Notes under the pieces: model-generated
Database searches by the model: none
Told to the model about the DNA's origin: nothing
The model's input: the letters and a program-made list of their open reading frames with translations, nothing else
Program-made: the position numbers and the translations under genes
NCBI GenBank assembly: GCA_946405185.1
Contig: CAMJGH010000009.1
Coordinates: forward strand, 1 to 49,019
DNA length: 49,019 nucleotides
Source of the DNA: an uncultured Lachnospiraceae bacterium
GTDB lineage: Bacteria; Bacillota; Clostridia; Lachnospirales; Lachnospiraceae
Reading direction: 5' to 3'
In this document: positions 24,643 through 32,693 of the stretch, in pieces
Numbering within the stretch: the first letter of the stretch is position 1
Layout: each line of letters begins with the position of its first letter

Positions 24643-26694
24643 ATGAAACGGATCTGGAACGAGATCAAAAAATCCACGGCGGATTTCATCAAACACGCCA
24701 GTGCCAAAACGATCCTCCTGTATATCATAGCGTTTTTTGCGGCTTCCGTGCTGATCGGCACGCTGCTGCGCTACATCTATGAGAACGTGGCGGCCTTGGC
24801 CGGCACGGGGTGGCATTTCCGCTGGAAGATGATCTTCGAGCCGGTCACTTGGCTGATTGGCGCGGTGGTGAATCTGCTCTTAGGCATCATCTATGCCTTA
24901 AACGGGGGCTTCCGCATGACGGCCCGCCTGGGTAAGAAGATGCTGGACGGGCGCGACATCGAAGAGGAGATCGTGCAGGGGTCCCTCGAGAACTCCCGGT
25001 TCCTGACCGATGCCGAGCGCGACAAGTACTTCCCGCCGTTCACCTACGAAGGCCTGAAAGACATCAAGAAGGACGGCGTGCCGGTGCGCGCGGTGCTGGA
25101 CAAGCACGGGAAGCTGGTGGGCAACTTCAAGCCCGGCGTCCACGCGCTGGTCATCGGTGCCACCGGTTCCGGTAAGACGACCACCTTCATCAACCCCATG
25201 ATCCAGCTGATCGGCGCGTCCGCGTCCGGCAGCAGCATGATCATGACCGACCCGAAGGGCGAGCTGTTCGACCTGCACTCCAAGTTCCTGCAGGACCGCG
25301 GGTACAAAGTGCTGGTGCTGGACCTGCGTGATACGTATTCGTCCAGCCGGTGGAACCCGCTCGAGCCCATCTGGGACGCCTACCAGGAGTACCTGAAGGC
25401 CGGTTCCGGCATCCTGGCCCACCGTGATCCCATGTCCAACTACCCGGACCTGCGCCGCATGAACGGCGAGGCGAATCCGGATGTGACGTGGGTGGAGTGG
25501 AACGGCCGCGCCTACACAGACGTCTCGCACGTGCGCGATGACATCTCCGTGGCGCAGCAGAAGATCTACGATGAAATGTACGAAGACCTGAGCGACCTGA
25601 TCGGCGGTCTGATCCCCGTGCAGAACGAGAAGGACCCCCTGTGGGAGAAGGGGGCGCGCTCCATCGTCATGGCGGTGGCGCTGGCCATGCTCGAAGACTC
25701 CGCCAACCCGGAGCTGGGCATGACCAAGGACAAGTTCAACCTCTTCAACATCAACAAGGCGCTCGGCAACTCCGAGAACAACTACCAGATCCTGAAGGAC
25801 TACTTTGAAGGCCGCAGCAAGCTGTCGCAGGCCTACCAGCTGTCCCGTCAGGTCATGACGGCGCCGGATACCACGCTCGGGTCGTATATGTCCATCACGT
25901 TCGACAAGATGAACCTGTTCAACGACCGCGGCCTGTGCGCGCTGACCAGCACCACGGACATCCGCATGGACGAGTTCGCCAACAGCCCGGTGGCACTGTT
26001 CTTAAAGATCCCGGATGAAAAGGATACCCGCCATTCGCTGGCGTCGCTGTTCATCCTGAGTACCTACAAGGCGCTCATCAAGATCGCCACGGGCCTGCCC
26101 GGACAGACCCTGCCGCGCAACGTCTACTTCATCATGGATGAGTTCGGCAACATGCCGAAGATCGACAAGTTCGGCCAGATGATCACCGTCGGCCGCTCCC
26201 GTAAGATCTGGTTCTCCATGGTGGTGCAGTCGTTCGTGCAGCTGAGTAACGTCTACGGCAAGGAAGTGGCCGACATCGTCATCGGCAACTGCGGTGTGAA
26301 GATGTTCATCGGTTCCAACGATACCGACACCTGCAAGATGTTCTCGGAGATGTGCGGCAACATGACCGTGCGCACCACGAGCACGTCCAGTTCGCTCTCG
26401 AGCAAGGCGGGCGACATGAACGTGTCCACCAACACGCAGGTGAGACCGCTGATCTATCCCAGCGAACTGCAGCGCCTGAACAATCAGGAGAGCACGGGCA
26501 ATTCCATCATCGTGTCCTTCAACTCGTTCCCGCTCAAGACCAAGTACACGCCGTCCTACAAGTGCCCGTACTACCAGTTCGGGCCCATGGACCTGACGGA
26601 GATCCGCAGCAACATGTTCCGGGCGGACGAGGTGTACTACGACCTGCGCGAGCGCAACGAGAAAGTGCTGGGGACGGGCCAGCAGAGCGCGTAA
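24643..26694 (+). CDS. VirD4/TraG-type coupling ATPase (T4CP)
   Basis: 683 residues. Two N-terminal TM segments (about 23-45 and 65-87) precede a cytoplasmic RecA-like motor with Walker A GATGSGKT (172-179) and Walker B VYFIMDE (D499/E500), followed by the TraG-family signature FGNMPKIDKFG. Coupling proteins recruit substrates and deliver them to the channel, recognising short signals often at the substrate C-terminus. AAAGGAGG lies eight bases before the ATG. No relaxase gene is found beside it, which favours protein rather than DNA substrates, although a relaxase could lie outside the window. Confidence 0.93.
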   Translation: MKRIWNEIKKSTADFIKHASAKTILLYIIAFFAASVLIGTLLRYIYENVAALAGTGWHFRWKMIFEPVTWLIGAVVNLLLGIIYALNGGFRMTARLGKKMLDGRDIEEEIVQGSLENSRFLTDAERDKYFPPFTYEGLKDIKKDGVPVRAVLDKHGKLVGNFKPGVHALVIGATGSGKTTTFINPMIQLIGASASGSSMIMTDPKGELFDLHSKFLQDRGYKVLVLDLRDTYSSSRWNPLEPIWDAYQEYLKAGSGILAHRDPMSNYPDLRRMNGEANPDVTWVEWNGRAYTDVSHVRDDISVAQQKIYDEMYEDLSDLIGGLIPVQNEKDPLWEKGARSIVMAVALAMLEDSANPELGMTKDKFNLFNINKALGNSENNYQILKDYFEGRSKLSQAYQLSRQVMTAPDTTLGSYMSITFDKMNLFNDRGLCALTSTTDIRMDEFANSPVALFLKIPDEKDTRHSLASLFILSTYKALIKIATGLPGQTLPRNVYFIMDEFGNMPKIDKFGQMITVGRSRKIWFSMVVQSFVQLSNVYGKEVADIVIGNCGVKMFIGSNDTDTCKMFSEMCGNMTVRTTSTSSSLSSKAGDMNVSTNTQVRPLIYPSELQRLNNQESTGNSIIVSFNSFPLKTKYTPSYKCPYYQFGPMDLTEIRSNMFRADEVYYDLRERNEKVLGTGQQSA

Positions 26695-26721
26695 CGTCCG
26701 GTTCCCGTAAGGAGAAGTTAC

Positions 26722-27393
26722 ATGATCAGTCTGTACAAGGAAGTCCGCAGCGTCCTGCTGGGGCGGATGGCCATCGCGGAGGACGGCGCCTGCCGGTCGC
26801 TGACCGAAGACGATTTTCAGATGCCCATCGGCGTGAGCGACGGCGGCCTGGGGGTGCGCATCCTGGGGCTGGCCAGACGGTCGAAGCCGTTTGAGACGGA
26901 GCAGAACGCGAAAGGCGTGATGGATGCCTCGGTGGAGGCCATGTTCCACTCCGGGCGCAAGCTCCGCCTGGTGCAGCATCCGGCTGTGGCGGCCTGCTTC
27001 ATCCGCTACGTACTGACAAAACCTGCCGTCATCACCGTGGAGATCCGTGACGGCGTGCCGGTGGTCACGGCCTGGTCGGCCCGGGGCCTGACCGGGTGGC
27101 TCTCCGTGCGGCGGGCGCTCGCGGTCTTCGCGAAGAACCTGCCCGAGGGCGTGGCGCTCTCCGGCGAGAAAGCGCCGGAGCCGGCGGATGCCGAAAAGAG
27201 CGGGCGCGAGCTGCGCAAGGAGCGCAAAGCCGCGAAGAAGGCGGCCAAAAAGCAGGCAAAGCTGGAGCGCCGGCAGGCCCGCAAGCACCGGGGTGACGCG
27301 GAGCCGGAGATCCCGGCCGAGGACCTGGACGAGAACGAAAAGACCGAACAGACACCGCCCGAAACGCCGGACGGTGAGACGAAAGAGAACTGA
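26722..27393 (+). CDS. Unknown cytoplasmic protein with Lys/Arg-rich helical tail, encoded after the coupling ATPase
   Basis: 223 residues, no signal peptide or TM. Residues 1-140 form a compact alpha/beta domain of unknown family. Residues ~150-190 are an intensely basic helix (LRKERKAAKKAAKKQAKLER), followed by an acidic, Pro-rich end. AAGGAGA precedes the ATG. It is 27 bases after the coupling-ATPase gene and 20 bases before the STAS gene, so it is translated with both. A basic helix could bind the acidic tail of the VirB4 fusion, or nucleic acid, or substrates. All of these are guesses from charge and position. Confidence 0.6.
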   Translation: MISLYKEVRSVLLGRMAIAEDGACRSLTEDDFQMPIGVSDGGLGVRILGLARRSKPFETEQNAKGVMDASVEAMFHSGRKLRLVQHPAVAACFIRYVLTKPAVITVEIRDGVPVVTAWSARGLTGWLSVRRALAVFAKNLPEGVALSGEKAPEPADAEKSGRELRKERKAAKKAAKKQAKLERRQARKHRGDAEPEIPAEDLDENEKTEQTPPETPDGETKEN

Positions 27394-27413
27394 CCTGGGG
27401 AGGTGGTTTGGAT

Positions 27414-27719
27414 ATGAGCATGAAGATGAACCTCATCAAGCGGGGGACCGAAGGCGAACTGCAGCTGAACGGCTACATCGATGCCAGCAACGCGGCAGAG
27501 GTGGAGAAGATCATCGTGGATCTGGTACCGAAGTTTGACACGCTGATCCTGGACATGGAGCATCTGGAGTATATCTCCAGCGCCGGTCTGCGCGCCTTCA
27601 AGCATGCCTACATGGATATGCGCACCAAGCATGGCACACTGGCGGCCAAGAACGTCAGCAAGATGGTCATGGAAGTGCTGGAACTGACGGGCTTCACCCG
27701 CCTGTTCAAATTCCTCTGA
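27414..27719 (+). CDS. STAS-domain anti-anti-sigma factor (SpoIIAA/RsbV type)
   Basis: 101 residues from ATG 27414 (GGGGAGG about 10 bases upstream); a TTG six bases earlier is less likely. It is a single STAS domain with the phosphorylation loop YISSAGLR, in which Ser56 corresponds to the phosphorylated serine of SpoIIAA. In partner-switching systems the unphosphorylated form sequesters the kinase/anti-sigma factor. The cognate kinase and phosphatase are encoded next, each separated by only 17 bases, so the three form a complete module. Confidence 0.9.
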   Translation: MSMKMNLIKRGTEGELQLNGYIDASNAAEVEKIIVDLVPKFDTLILDMEHLEYISSAGLRAFKHAYMDMRTKHGTLAAKNVSKMVMEVLELTGFTRLFKFL

Positions 27720-27736
27720 CCGGAAGGGAGGGCGGC

Positions 27737-28144
27737 ATGAAGAGTCTGACCGTGCCGGCTGAGATCGATCAGCTGGATGAAGTGACCGCGTTTATCCAGA
27801 AGGAACTGGCAGCCGCCGACTGCCCTGAGCGCGCCCGCTTCCAGATCCGTCTGGCGGTGGAAGAGATCTTTGTCAACATTTCCAGCTACGCCTACAAGCC
27901 CGAGGACGGGCTGGCGGAGGTGCGCTGCGAAGTGACGGAAGACCCGCTGCGCGTGGTCGTGCAGTTCCTGGACAGCGGCAAGCCCTTTGACCCGCTGGCC
28001 AGAGAGGATGCCGATACGTCGGAGGATGCCCTGATGGGCCGCGAGGGCGGTCTGGGGATCTTCCTTGTCAAGAGCACCATGGACAGCGTGGAGTACGCCT
28101 ATGAGGGCGGCAAGAACATCCTGACCATCCGCAAGAACCTGTAA
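27737..28144 (+). CDS. RsbW/SpoIIAB-type serine kinase (HATPase)
   Basis: 135 residues. GHKL ATPase fold with N-box VEEIFVNISSYAY, G1 DSGKPFDP and G2 GGLGIFLVKS. Such proteins phosphorylate their STAS partner and bind a sigma factor or another target. GGGAGG precedes the ATG. No sigma factor gene is present in the cluster, so its output partner is encoded elsewhere or is not a sigma factor. Confidence 0.9.
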   Translation: MKSLTVPAEIDQLDEVTAFIQKELAAADCPERARFQIRLAVEEIFVNISSYAYKPEDGLAEVRCEVTEDPLRVVVQFLDSGKPFDPLAREDADTSEDALMGREGGLGIFLVKSTMDSVEYAYEGGKNILTIRKNL

Positions 28145-28161
28145 GAAAGAGCAAAGAACGC

Positions 28162-29925
28162 ATGCCTGAAAAATCCGTCCGAGAAATGAGTGATCTGGAG
28201 CGGAAGCACTATTCCCTTGCTGCCCGCACCTTTCACCTGACACTGTTCGGCGCCATCCTGCTGGGGATCTGTGCCGAGCTCATCGGCCTGGGGCTCTACA
28301 CCTACGCCCTGGTGGGCCAGTACATCGGCGAGTCCTTCGGCCTGGCCCGCAGCACGGCCGCCATCATCAACCAGGTGGTCGAACTGGACGATATGTCGCA
28401 GACCGTCATGGGCACGTACGCCTCCCTCACGGAAGAGGAGCGGGCGGCCACGGGGACGGAAGACTACCGCGCCCGCTTTGCCGCGCTGACCGAAACGGAA
28501 GACTATCAGATGCTGATGAGCATCCTGAAGGAGTTCCACTCCTCCAGCGATGTCTATGACCTCTACATCGCCATGTATGACCGCGAGTCGTCCGCCATGG
28601 TCTACTTCGTGGATCCGGACCCCGACCCGGAAACCTGGTGCGCGCCGGGTGACTGGGAGGAAGTCAACCGCAAGGAGTTGGAGCGGTTCCTTGCCTGGAA
28701 CGGGGAAGGGAAGCTCTACGACGTGTCCAACACCAAAAACTACGGCTGGATGTGCACCGCCGGCGTGCCGGTCAGAAACGCGGCCGGCGAGGTGATCGCC
28801 TTCGTTCTGGCCGATGTGACGCTGGGCAACGTGGCGCAGGGCATGCGGCAGTTCATGCTGCTCTACACCCTCGCGATGGTCGTCATCATGGTGACCTACG
28901 ACATCCTGATCACCCAGCGCATCAAGAAGGTGCTGGTGGCGCCCATCAACGCCATCGCGGAAGCCGCGCACGCCTACGCCGAAGACCGGCGGGCGGGCAG
29001 GCCCGACTCCGACCACTTCGGGCGGCTTGCCATCCGCACCGGCGATGAGATCGAGAACCTCTCGCTCGTCATGGCGGACATGGAGGAGGAACTGGCCGAC
29101 TACGTGGAGAACCTCACCGAGGTGACTGCGGAGAAGGAGCGCATCAGCACCGAACTGAACCTGGCGACGCGCATCCAGGCCACCATCCTGCCCAACATCT
29201 TCCCGCCGTTCCCGGAGCGGCGCGAGTTTGACATCTATGCCATGATGGAACCCGCCAAGGAAGTGGGCGGCGACTTCTACGACTTCTTCATGATCGATGA
29301 GGACCATCTGGGGCTCTCCATCGCCGATGTGTCCGGCAAGGGCGTGCCCGCCGCGCTGTTCATGATGACCAGCCGCACCATGATCAAGGATGCGGCCATC
29401 GCCGGCAGCGATCCGGCCTCCATCCTGACCCGCGTGAACCGTCAGATCTCCGAGCAGAACAGCTACTACATGTTCGTGACGGTCTGGCTGGGCATCCTGA
29501 CCATCAGCACCGGGAAGCTCATCTGGGCCGATGCGGGCCATGAGAAGCCGCTGGTGTACCAGAACGGCGCCTGGTCCTTCCTGCCCAAGCACGCGGGCGT
29601 GGCCATCGGCGCGCTGGAGCCGGAACTGCTGGAGCTGGACGATGAGCCGCCGTTCGTGAACCAGACGCTCACGCTTTCGCCCGGCGACGTGCTCTTCCAG
29701 TACACCGACGGCGTGACGGAAGCCATGACGGTCAGCCGGGAGCAGTTCGGCGATGACCGGCTGCTGGCCGCGGCCGGCACCGCTCCGTCCGTGCAGCCCG
29801 AAGAACTCCTGCCGTACATCCGCGAGGAGGTGCGGTCGTTTGCGGGAGACGCCGAACAGTTTGATGACATCACCATGCTGGCCATCCGCTACCGCGGCCC
29901 GGCCGGCCCGACCGAAGAACCGTAA
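28162..29925 (+). CDS. Membrane-bound SpoIIE/RsbU-type PP2C phosphatase with sensor and HAMP domains
   Basis: 587 residues. TM1 (about 24-52), an extracytoplasmic sensor of ~180 residues (Cache-like in length and topology), TM2 (231-251), a HAMP segment (about 252-305), a linking helix, and a C-terminal PP2C/SpoIIE phosphatase domain (about 345-580). Metal-site motifs VGGDFYDFF (D371 region), IADVSGKG, DAGHEKP and YTDGVTEAM are intact. It is expected to dephosphorylate the STAS protein at Ser56 in response to an external cue, thereby freeing or capturing the RsbW-like kinase. It is the last member of the three-gene module and is followed by the first candidate substrate gene. Confidence 0.92.
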   Translation: MPEKSVREMSDLERKHYSLAARTFHLTLFGAILLGICAELIGLGLYTYALVGQYIGESFGLARSTAAIINQVVELDDMSQTVMGTYASLTEEERAATGTEDYRARFAALTETEDYQMLMSILKEFHSSSDVYDLYIAMYDRESSAMVYFVDPDPDPETWCAPGDWEEVNRKELERFLAWNGEGKLYDVSNTKNYGWMCTAGVPVRNAAGEVIAFVLADVTLGNVAQGMRQFMLLYTLAMVVIMVTYDILITQRIKKVLVAPINAIAEAAHAYAEDRRAGRPDSDHFGRLAIRTGDEIENLSLVMADMEEELADYVENLTEVTAEKERISTELNLATRIQATILPNIFPPFPERREFDIYAMMEPAKEVGGDFYDFFMIDEDHLGLSIADVSGKGVPAALFMMTSRTMIKDAAIAGSDPASILTRVNRQISEQNSYYMFVTVWLGILTISTGKLIWADAGHEKPLVYQNGAWSFLPKHAGVAIGALEPELLELDDEPPFVNQTLTLSPGDVLFQYTDGVTEAMTVSREQFGDDRLLAAAGTAPSVQPEELLPYIREEVRSFAGDAEQFDDITMLAIRYRGPAGPTEEP

Positions 29926-29980
29926 CCGCGCACGCGGCAGCGCGCGGCGCTGACCGCACATCTGGTAAGGAGGCAGCCAC

Positions 29981-31366
29981 ATGCCCAGACAGGAATATAC
30001 CGATTTCATCAACCTGCTCACCCAGCAGGAGGAGATGAAGGCCAGCGTCGTGGCCAACTTGATCGCCACCGGGTGGATCATGCAGATGGCTCCGGAAAAC
30101 GAGCCCATCAAGCGCGACCAGATCAACAAGACCGCCGGCAAGCTGATCAAGGAGCCGTCCTTTACGGCGCTGATGACAGACCTGCGGACCGCTGAACTGG
30201 CCAAGCAGGGGAAGGTGGTGGAGCTGCAGACGCTTCTCGCCGAGAAGGCCACGATGATCGATGAGGCGCAGTCCTTCCGGAAAGTGGCCCACGGGCCGGA
30301 GAATGCCCGCGGCGACAACGAGTTCCTGAAATCCGCCATCAAGAACCTGAATGACCAGGTGAAGACGGCCCCCCGGATGAAGGAGAAGCAGAGCCAGCGC
30401 TTCAAGGAGATGATCACGCAGCTGGAGGCTGCCCAGATGAAGTGCGAGCGCGGCGAAGGCCTGACGGGCGACGACTGCCGCGCCATGATGAACGCCGTGC
30501 AGAAGTACAACGACAAAGGCACCCGAACGCCCGGCGGCACCAAGGGAAAGAAGGCGGTGGGCTTCACTACCTGCCTGTGCCTGATGCAGCGCTATATGCC
30601 CGAGAACAAGTTCAACCGGTACTGCGACACCCTCTCCAAGACCCACAAGAACCACGTGTTCAAGCCCGGCGATTTCGGCATCGAGCGCATCACCGGCTCC
30701 ACCAGGTCGGCCCAGGAGTGGCGCCTGGAGAACGAAAAGCGCCTCACGAAGGAGATGTCCCAGGAGGCCATGGCGGTCTGCGTGGCGGTCACCAAGCTGG
30801 CCGGCAGCAACAGGGAAGCCCCCATCGAAAAGCGCGTGCTGGACGCGGAAGTGAAGAACATGATGAAGCCAGGCTCCGCTTTCCAGCGGGCCATGAAGGA
30901 TCCGCAGAAGGTCAATCAGTACAAGAAGCTGGCGCAGGAAGGCAAGTCCATCGAACTGGGCAAGACGCTGCTGCGGGATTCCCGCGAGCACGCCGCGCGC
31001 ACGTCCAACTTCCAGTTCAACCGGTCCGTCCGCGCGCTGACCGGAGGGTCCCCCATGAACAACTACATGACACAGGCGCACCTGGCCAACATCCTGGCGG
31101 CCAGCGAGCTGGCGTCCCAGTCGGATCCGTCGCAGACCATCAACATCGGCGCGTACCGCAAGCGGGCGGCTGAGATCAGCATGGATCCCGCCTTCCAGCG
31201 GGTGGTCAGGCGCTACCAGGAAGACCCGGCCTACCGCAGGCAGATCAACGGCGGCCTGAAGGTGAACGAAACCGCCACGTCGCTGCAGATGGAGTACCAG
31301 AAGGCGGGAGAGGCCGTGCAGAAGCGCCGCGAGATCCCGCAGCCGGCACCCCTGCCGGCAAAGTAA
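29981..31366 (+). CDS. Candidate secretion substrate 1: repeat protein of unknown family
   Basis: 461 residues, soluble, highly helical, no signal peptide. Three degenerate copies of one repeat are visible, at about 21-88, 262-331 and 366-424. Each has a hydrophobic helix (VVANLIATGW, AMAVCVAVTKLAG, HLANILAASELA), a variable loop, a basic helix, and a '[KED]-P-x-F'-like turn (IKEPSFTALM, KPGSAFQRAM, MDPAFQRVV). The first two copies continue alike (LAKQGKVVEL / LAQEGKSIEL). Residues 169-232 also match a duplicated segment of the 33584 protein. The tail is Pro-rich (PQPAPLPAK). AAGGAGG precedes the ATG. It is the last gene of the secretion operon, before a strong terminator. Being a substrate is inferred from location, lack of any export signal, and the shared repeats. 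Confidence 0.7.
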   Translation: MPRQEYTDFINLLTQQEEMKASVVANLIATGWIMQMAPENEPIKRDQINKTAGKLIKEPSFTALMTDLRTAELAKQGKVVELQTLLAEKATMIDEAQSFRKVAHGPENARGDNEFLKSAIKNLNDQVKTAPRMKEKQSQRFKEMITQLEAAQMKCERGEGLTGDDCRAMMNAVQKYNDKGTRTPGGTKGKKAVGFTTCLCLMQRYMPENKFNRYCDTLSKTHKNHVFKPGDFGIERITGSTRSAQEWRLENEKRLTKEMSQEAMAVCVAVTKLAGSNREAPIEKRVLDAEVKNMMKPGSAFQRAMKDPQKVNQYKKLAQEGKSIELGKTLLRDSREHAARTSNFQFNRSVRALTGGSPMNNYMTQAHLANILAASELASQSDPSQTINIGAYRKRAAEISMDPAFQRVVRRYQEDPAYRRQINGGLKVNETATSLQMEYQKAGEAVQKRREIPQPAPLPAK

Positions 31367-31401
31367 AAACCGCCAGGCGGAGCAGAAGGGGGCTGTCAAA
31401 A

Positions 31402-31531
31402 AACTCCCCCACCATGATGCGAGGCGCTGAGTTGAATCAGCGCCTCGCTTTCAGTCTCAGGCCGTCTCCGGCAGGTAGGATTCGCGACCGCAGACATCGC
31501 GAAGCCTGGCGCGATGCTTTAGGTGGGGGTT
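31402..31531. other. Hairpin-rich intergenic element closed by CCCCCACC/GGTGGGGG
   Basis: Between the two convergent genes (31367-31655, 289 bp) the 8-bp arms CCCCCACC (31406-31413) and GGTGGGGG (31522-31529) can close a ~124-base structure. Inside are a 12-bp hairpin (31419-31448) and a 7-bp hairpin TTCGCGA/TCGCGAA (31481-31503). The left side begins GGGGCTGTCAAAAAACT, which resembles some insertion-sequence ends. It may be a small non-autonomous element remnant or simply a two-way terminator region. The rest of the gap, 31540-31655, shows nothing clear. Confidence 0.4.
31419..31453 (+). terminator. Intrinsic terminator at the end of the secretion operon
   Basis: A perfect 12-bp stem GCGAGGCGCTGA / TCAGCGCCTCGC with a 6-nt loop, followed by TTTCAGT, 52 bases after the stop of the 461-residue protein gene. 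It separates the long operon from the minus-strand gene beyond it. Confidence 0.65.
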
Positions 31532-31655
31532 ATTTTACATCCCCTTCTCAGTTAGTCAACCCTTCAGACAGATGCCCATTTTCATCAACACTTTCTTATG
31601 AGCATCAGCCCTTCGGAGCCGGTTTTTCCGTAAGGCGGCCATCCCGGGCCATGGT

Positions 31656-32396
31656 TTACAGGACAGGGCCTTCGGGCGCTTTTTCGGGCTTGGCCTTCTT
31701 CGGTTTCTGCTGTTCGGGCCCCGTGTCCCCCGCCACTTCCCGCTCGATCTTTTCGATCTCGCGGTTGGCTTTGTCGAAGTGCTCCTTCAGCCGTTTTCCG
31801 ACGGCTTCCTTCCCGCCGCCTAAGGCCGTCAGGAGATCAAAACCGAATTTCGCCATTTTTCCGCCCTCCGGCCCTTTCTTCGGCATCACAGCGTCCAGTT
31901 CCCGGAATGAGCTGTAGACTGTCAGCAGGTTCATGAACTGCTTGACTTCCGACATCTCCGGGTCCTTCTGCCTCGCCTCGGTCACTTCTTTCACCTTTTG
32001 GCCAAGGGCCTTCCATTCCTTGCTTTCCGGCATTCCGTAACTGCCGTCCGCCATCTTGTCCCCGATCTCCTTCAGCTCCGCGTAGGCTGCATTGAGATTC
32101 TCCTTTTTGATGGGGAGCGGAGAGACGGTCGTCTTCAGCATCTGATCGTACTGTCCCTTCGACATCATGGCGAGCATCCCCGCCGGATCGTTTTTCATCT
32201 GCTCCTGGAAAAGGGGGTTCTTCATCATCCTGGCAGCTTCCCTGTCGGCCTTTTTCCGGTCGAAAACCCCCTTCTGTTTCCCAAGCTTGTAGCCGGCCAG
32301 CACCCTGGCGACATACTCGCTCTCCTTCCCCTCGGGGATATCCGTGCGGTAGGCGTCCCGATAGGACTCCCAGCTGTTGATCTCTTTCTGCGGCAT
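31656..32396 (-). CDS. Candidate secretion substrate 2
   Basis: 246 residues, soluble, charged, helical. Residues ~26-80 carry one copy of the repeat of the 29981 protein: YVARVLAGYKLGK, a basic helix KKADREAARMM, then KNPLFQEQMKND. The rest is helix-rich with a Gly-rich turn (LTALGGGKEAVG), and the tail KKAKPEKAPEGPVL is basic and Pro-rich. GGAGGAGGAG precedes the ATG. It is on the opposite strand from the secretion operon and has its own promoter with the TATGCC repeats also found at the pilin promoter. No known family was recognised. A substrate role is inferred. Confidence 0.7.
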   Translation of the reverse strand: MPQKEINSWESYRDAYRTDIPEGKESEYVARVLAGYKLGKQKGVFDRKKADREAARMMKNPLFQEQMKNDPAGMLAMMSKGQYDQMLKTTVSPLPIKKENLNAAYAELKEIGDKMADGSYGMPESKEWKALGQKVKEVTEARQKDPEMSEVKQFMNLLTVYSSFRELDAVMPKKGPEGGKMAKFGFDLLTALGGGKEAVGKRLKEHFDKANREIEKIEREVAGDTGPEQQKPKKAKPEKAPEGPVL

Positions 32397-32430
32397 GACG
32401 TCTCTCCTCCTCCGGATCGTTTATGCCGGC

Positions 32431-32492
32431 ATCATACCATACTGTACGACCTTCCCGCAAGCCGGTCTGCCGAAGGGCATAAAACCGGCATA
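32431..32492 (-). promoter_or_regulatory. Promoter of the minus-strand candidate-substrate gene with TATGCC direct repeats
   Basis: On the minus strand two TATGCC copies start at 32492 and 32481 (period 11 bp). They are followed by TTGCGG (32460-32455), an 18-bp spacer and TATGAT (32436-32431). The second repeat starts 45 bp before the -10, compared with 46 bp at the pilin promoter (7052 to 7098). A palindrome ATGCCGGCAT (32423-32432) overlaps the start region and could be an additional operator. Confidence 0.55.
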
Positions 32493-32591
32493 AATTCCGT
32501 TCTTTAACCAAGAAAAAATGATTGCGAACGGGGAAGTCTCCAACGGTCATCAGGACATTATCTTTGGCTGCCGGGCAAATAATTACGGGCT

Positions 32592-32625
32592 TGTTGGACA
32601 TTTGTTGGACAGAGGATCGTATCAT
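32592..32625 (+). promoter_or_regulatory. Activator-dependent promoter with TGTTGGACA repeats upstream of the 32694 gene
   Basis: TGTTGGACA at 32592-32600 and 32603-32611 (period 11), then exactly 8 bp, then -10 TATCAT (32620-32625). The layout and repeat sequence are identical to 6334-6367, although the surrounding bases differ. The transcript would start near 32632, giving a ~60-base leader with GAGAGGGA before the ATG at 32694. It is the predicted target of the SARP-like regulator. Confidence 0.7.
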
Positions 32626-32693
32626 GACGGAAAACACAGATGGAAACACTGCAAAGCAGAATACAGCAGGGAGCAGCAGAGAGGGAATAAAAA

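Noticed and set aside
7208-26694. Interpretation as an integrative conjugative element
   Set aside because: No relaxase, integrase, single-strand-binding protein, attachment repeats or oriT-like site could be found in the window, and both flanks are ordinary chromosome. It cannot be excluded because the window is limited.
28099-30567. An 822-codon antisense frame across the phosphatase gene
   Set aside because: It covers a gene with full PP2C motifs on the other strand and has only biased composition.
31414-31917. A 167-codon plus frame over the intergenic hairpins and the end of the 31656 gene
   Set aside because: It starts inside the operon terminator and is antisense to a gene with a good ribosome binding site and repeat similarity to its neighbours.
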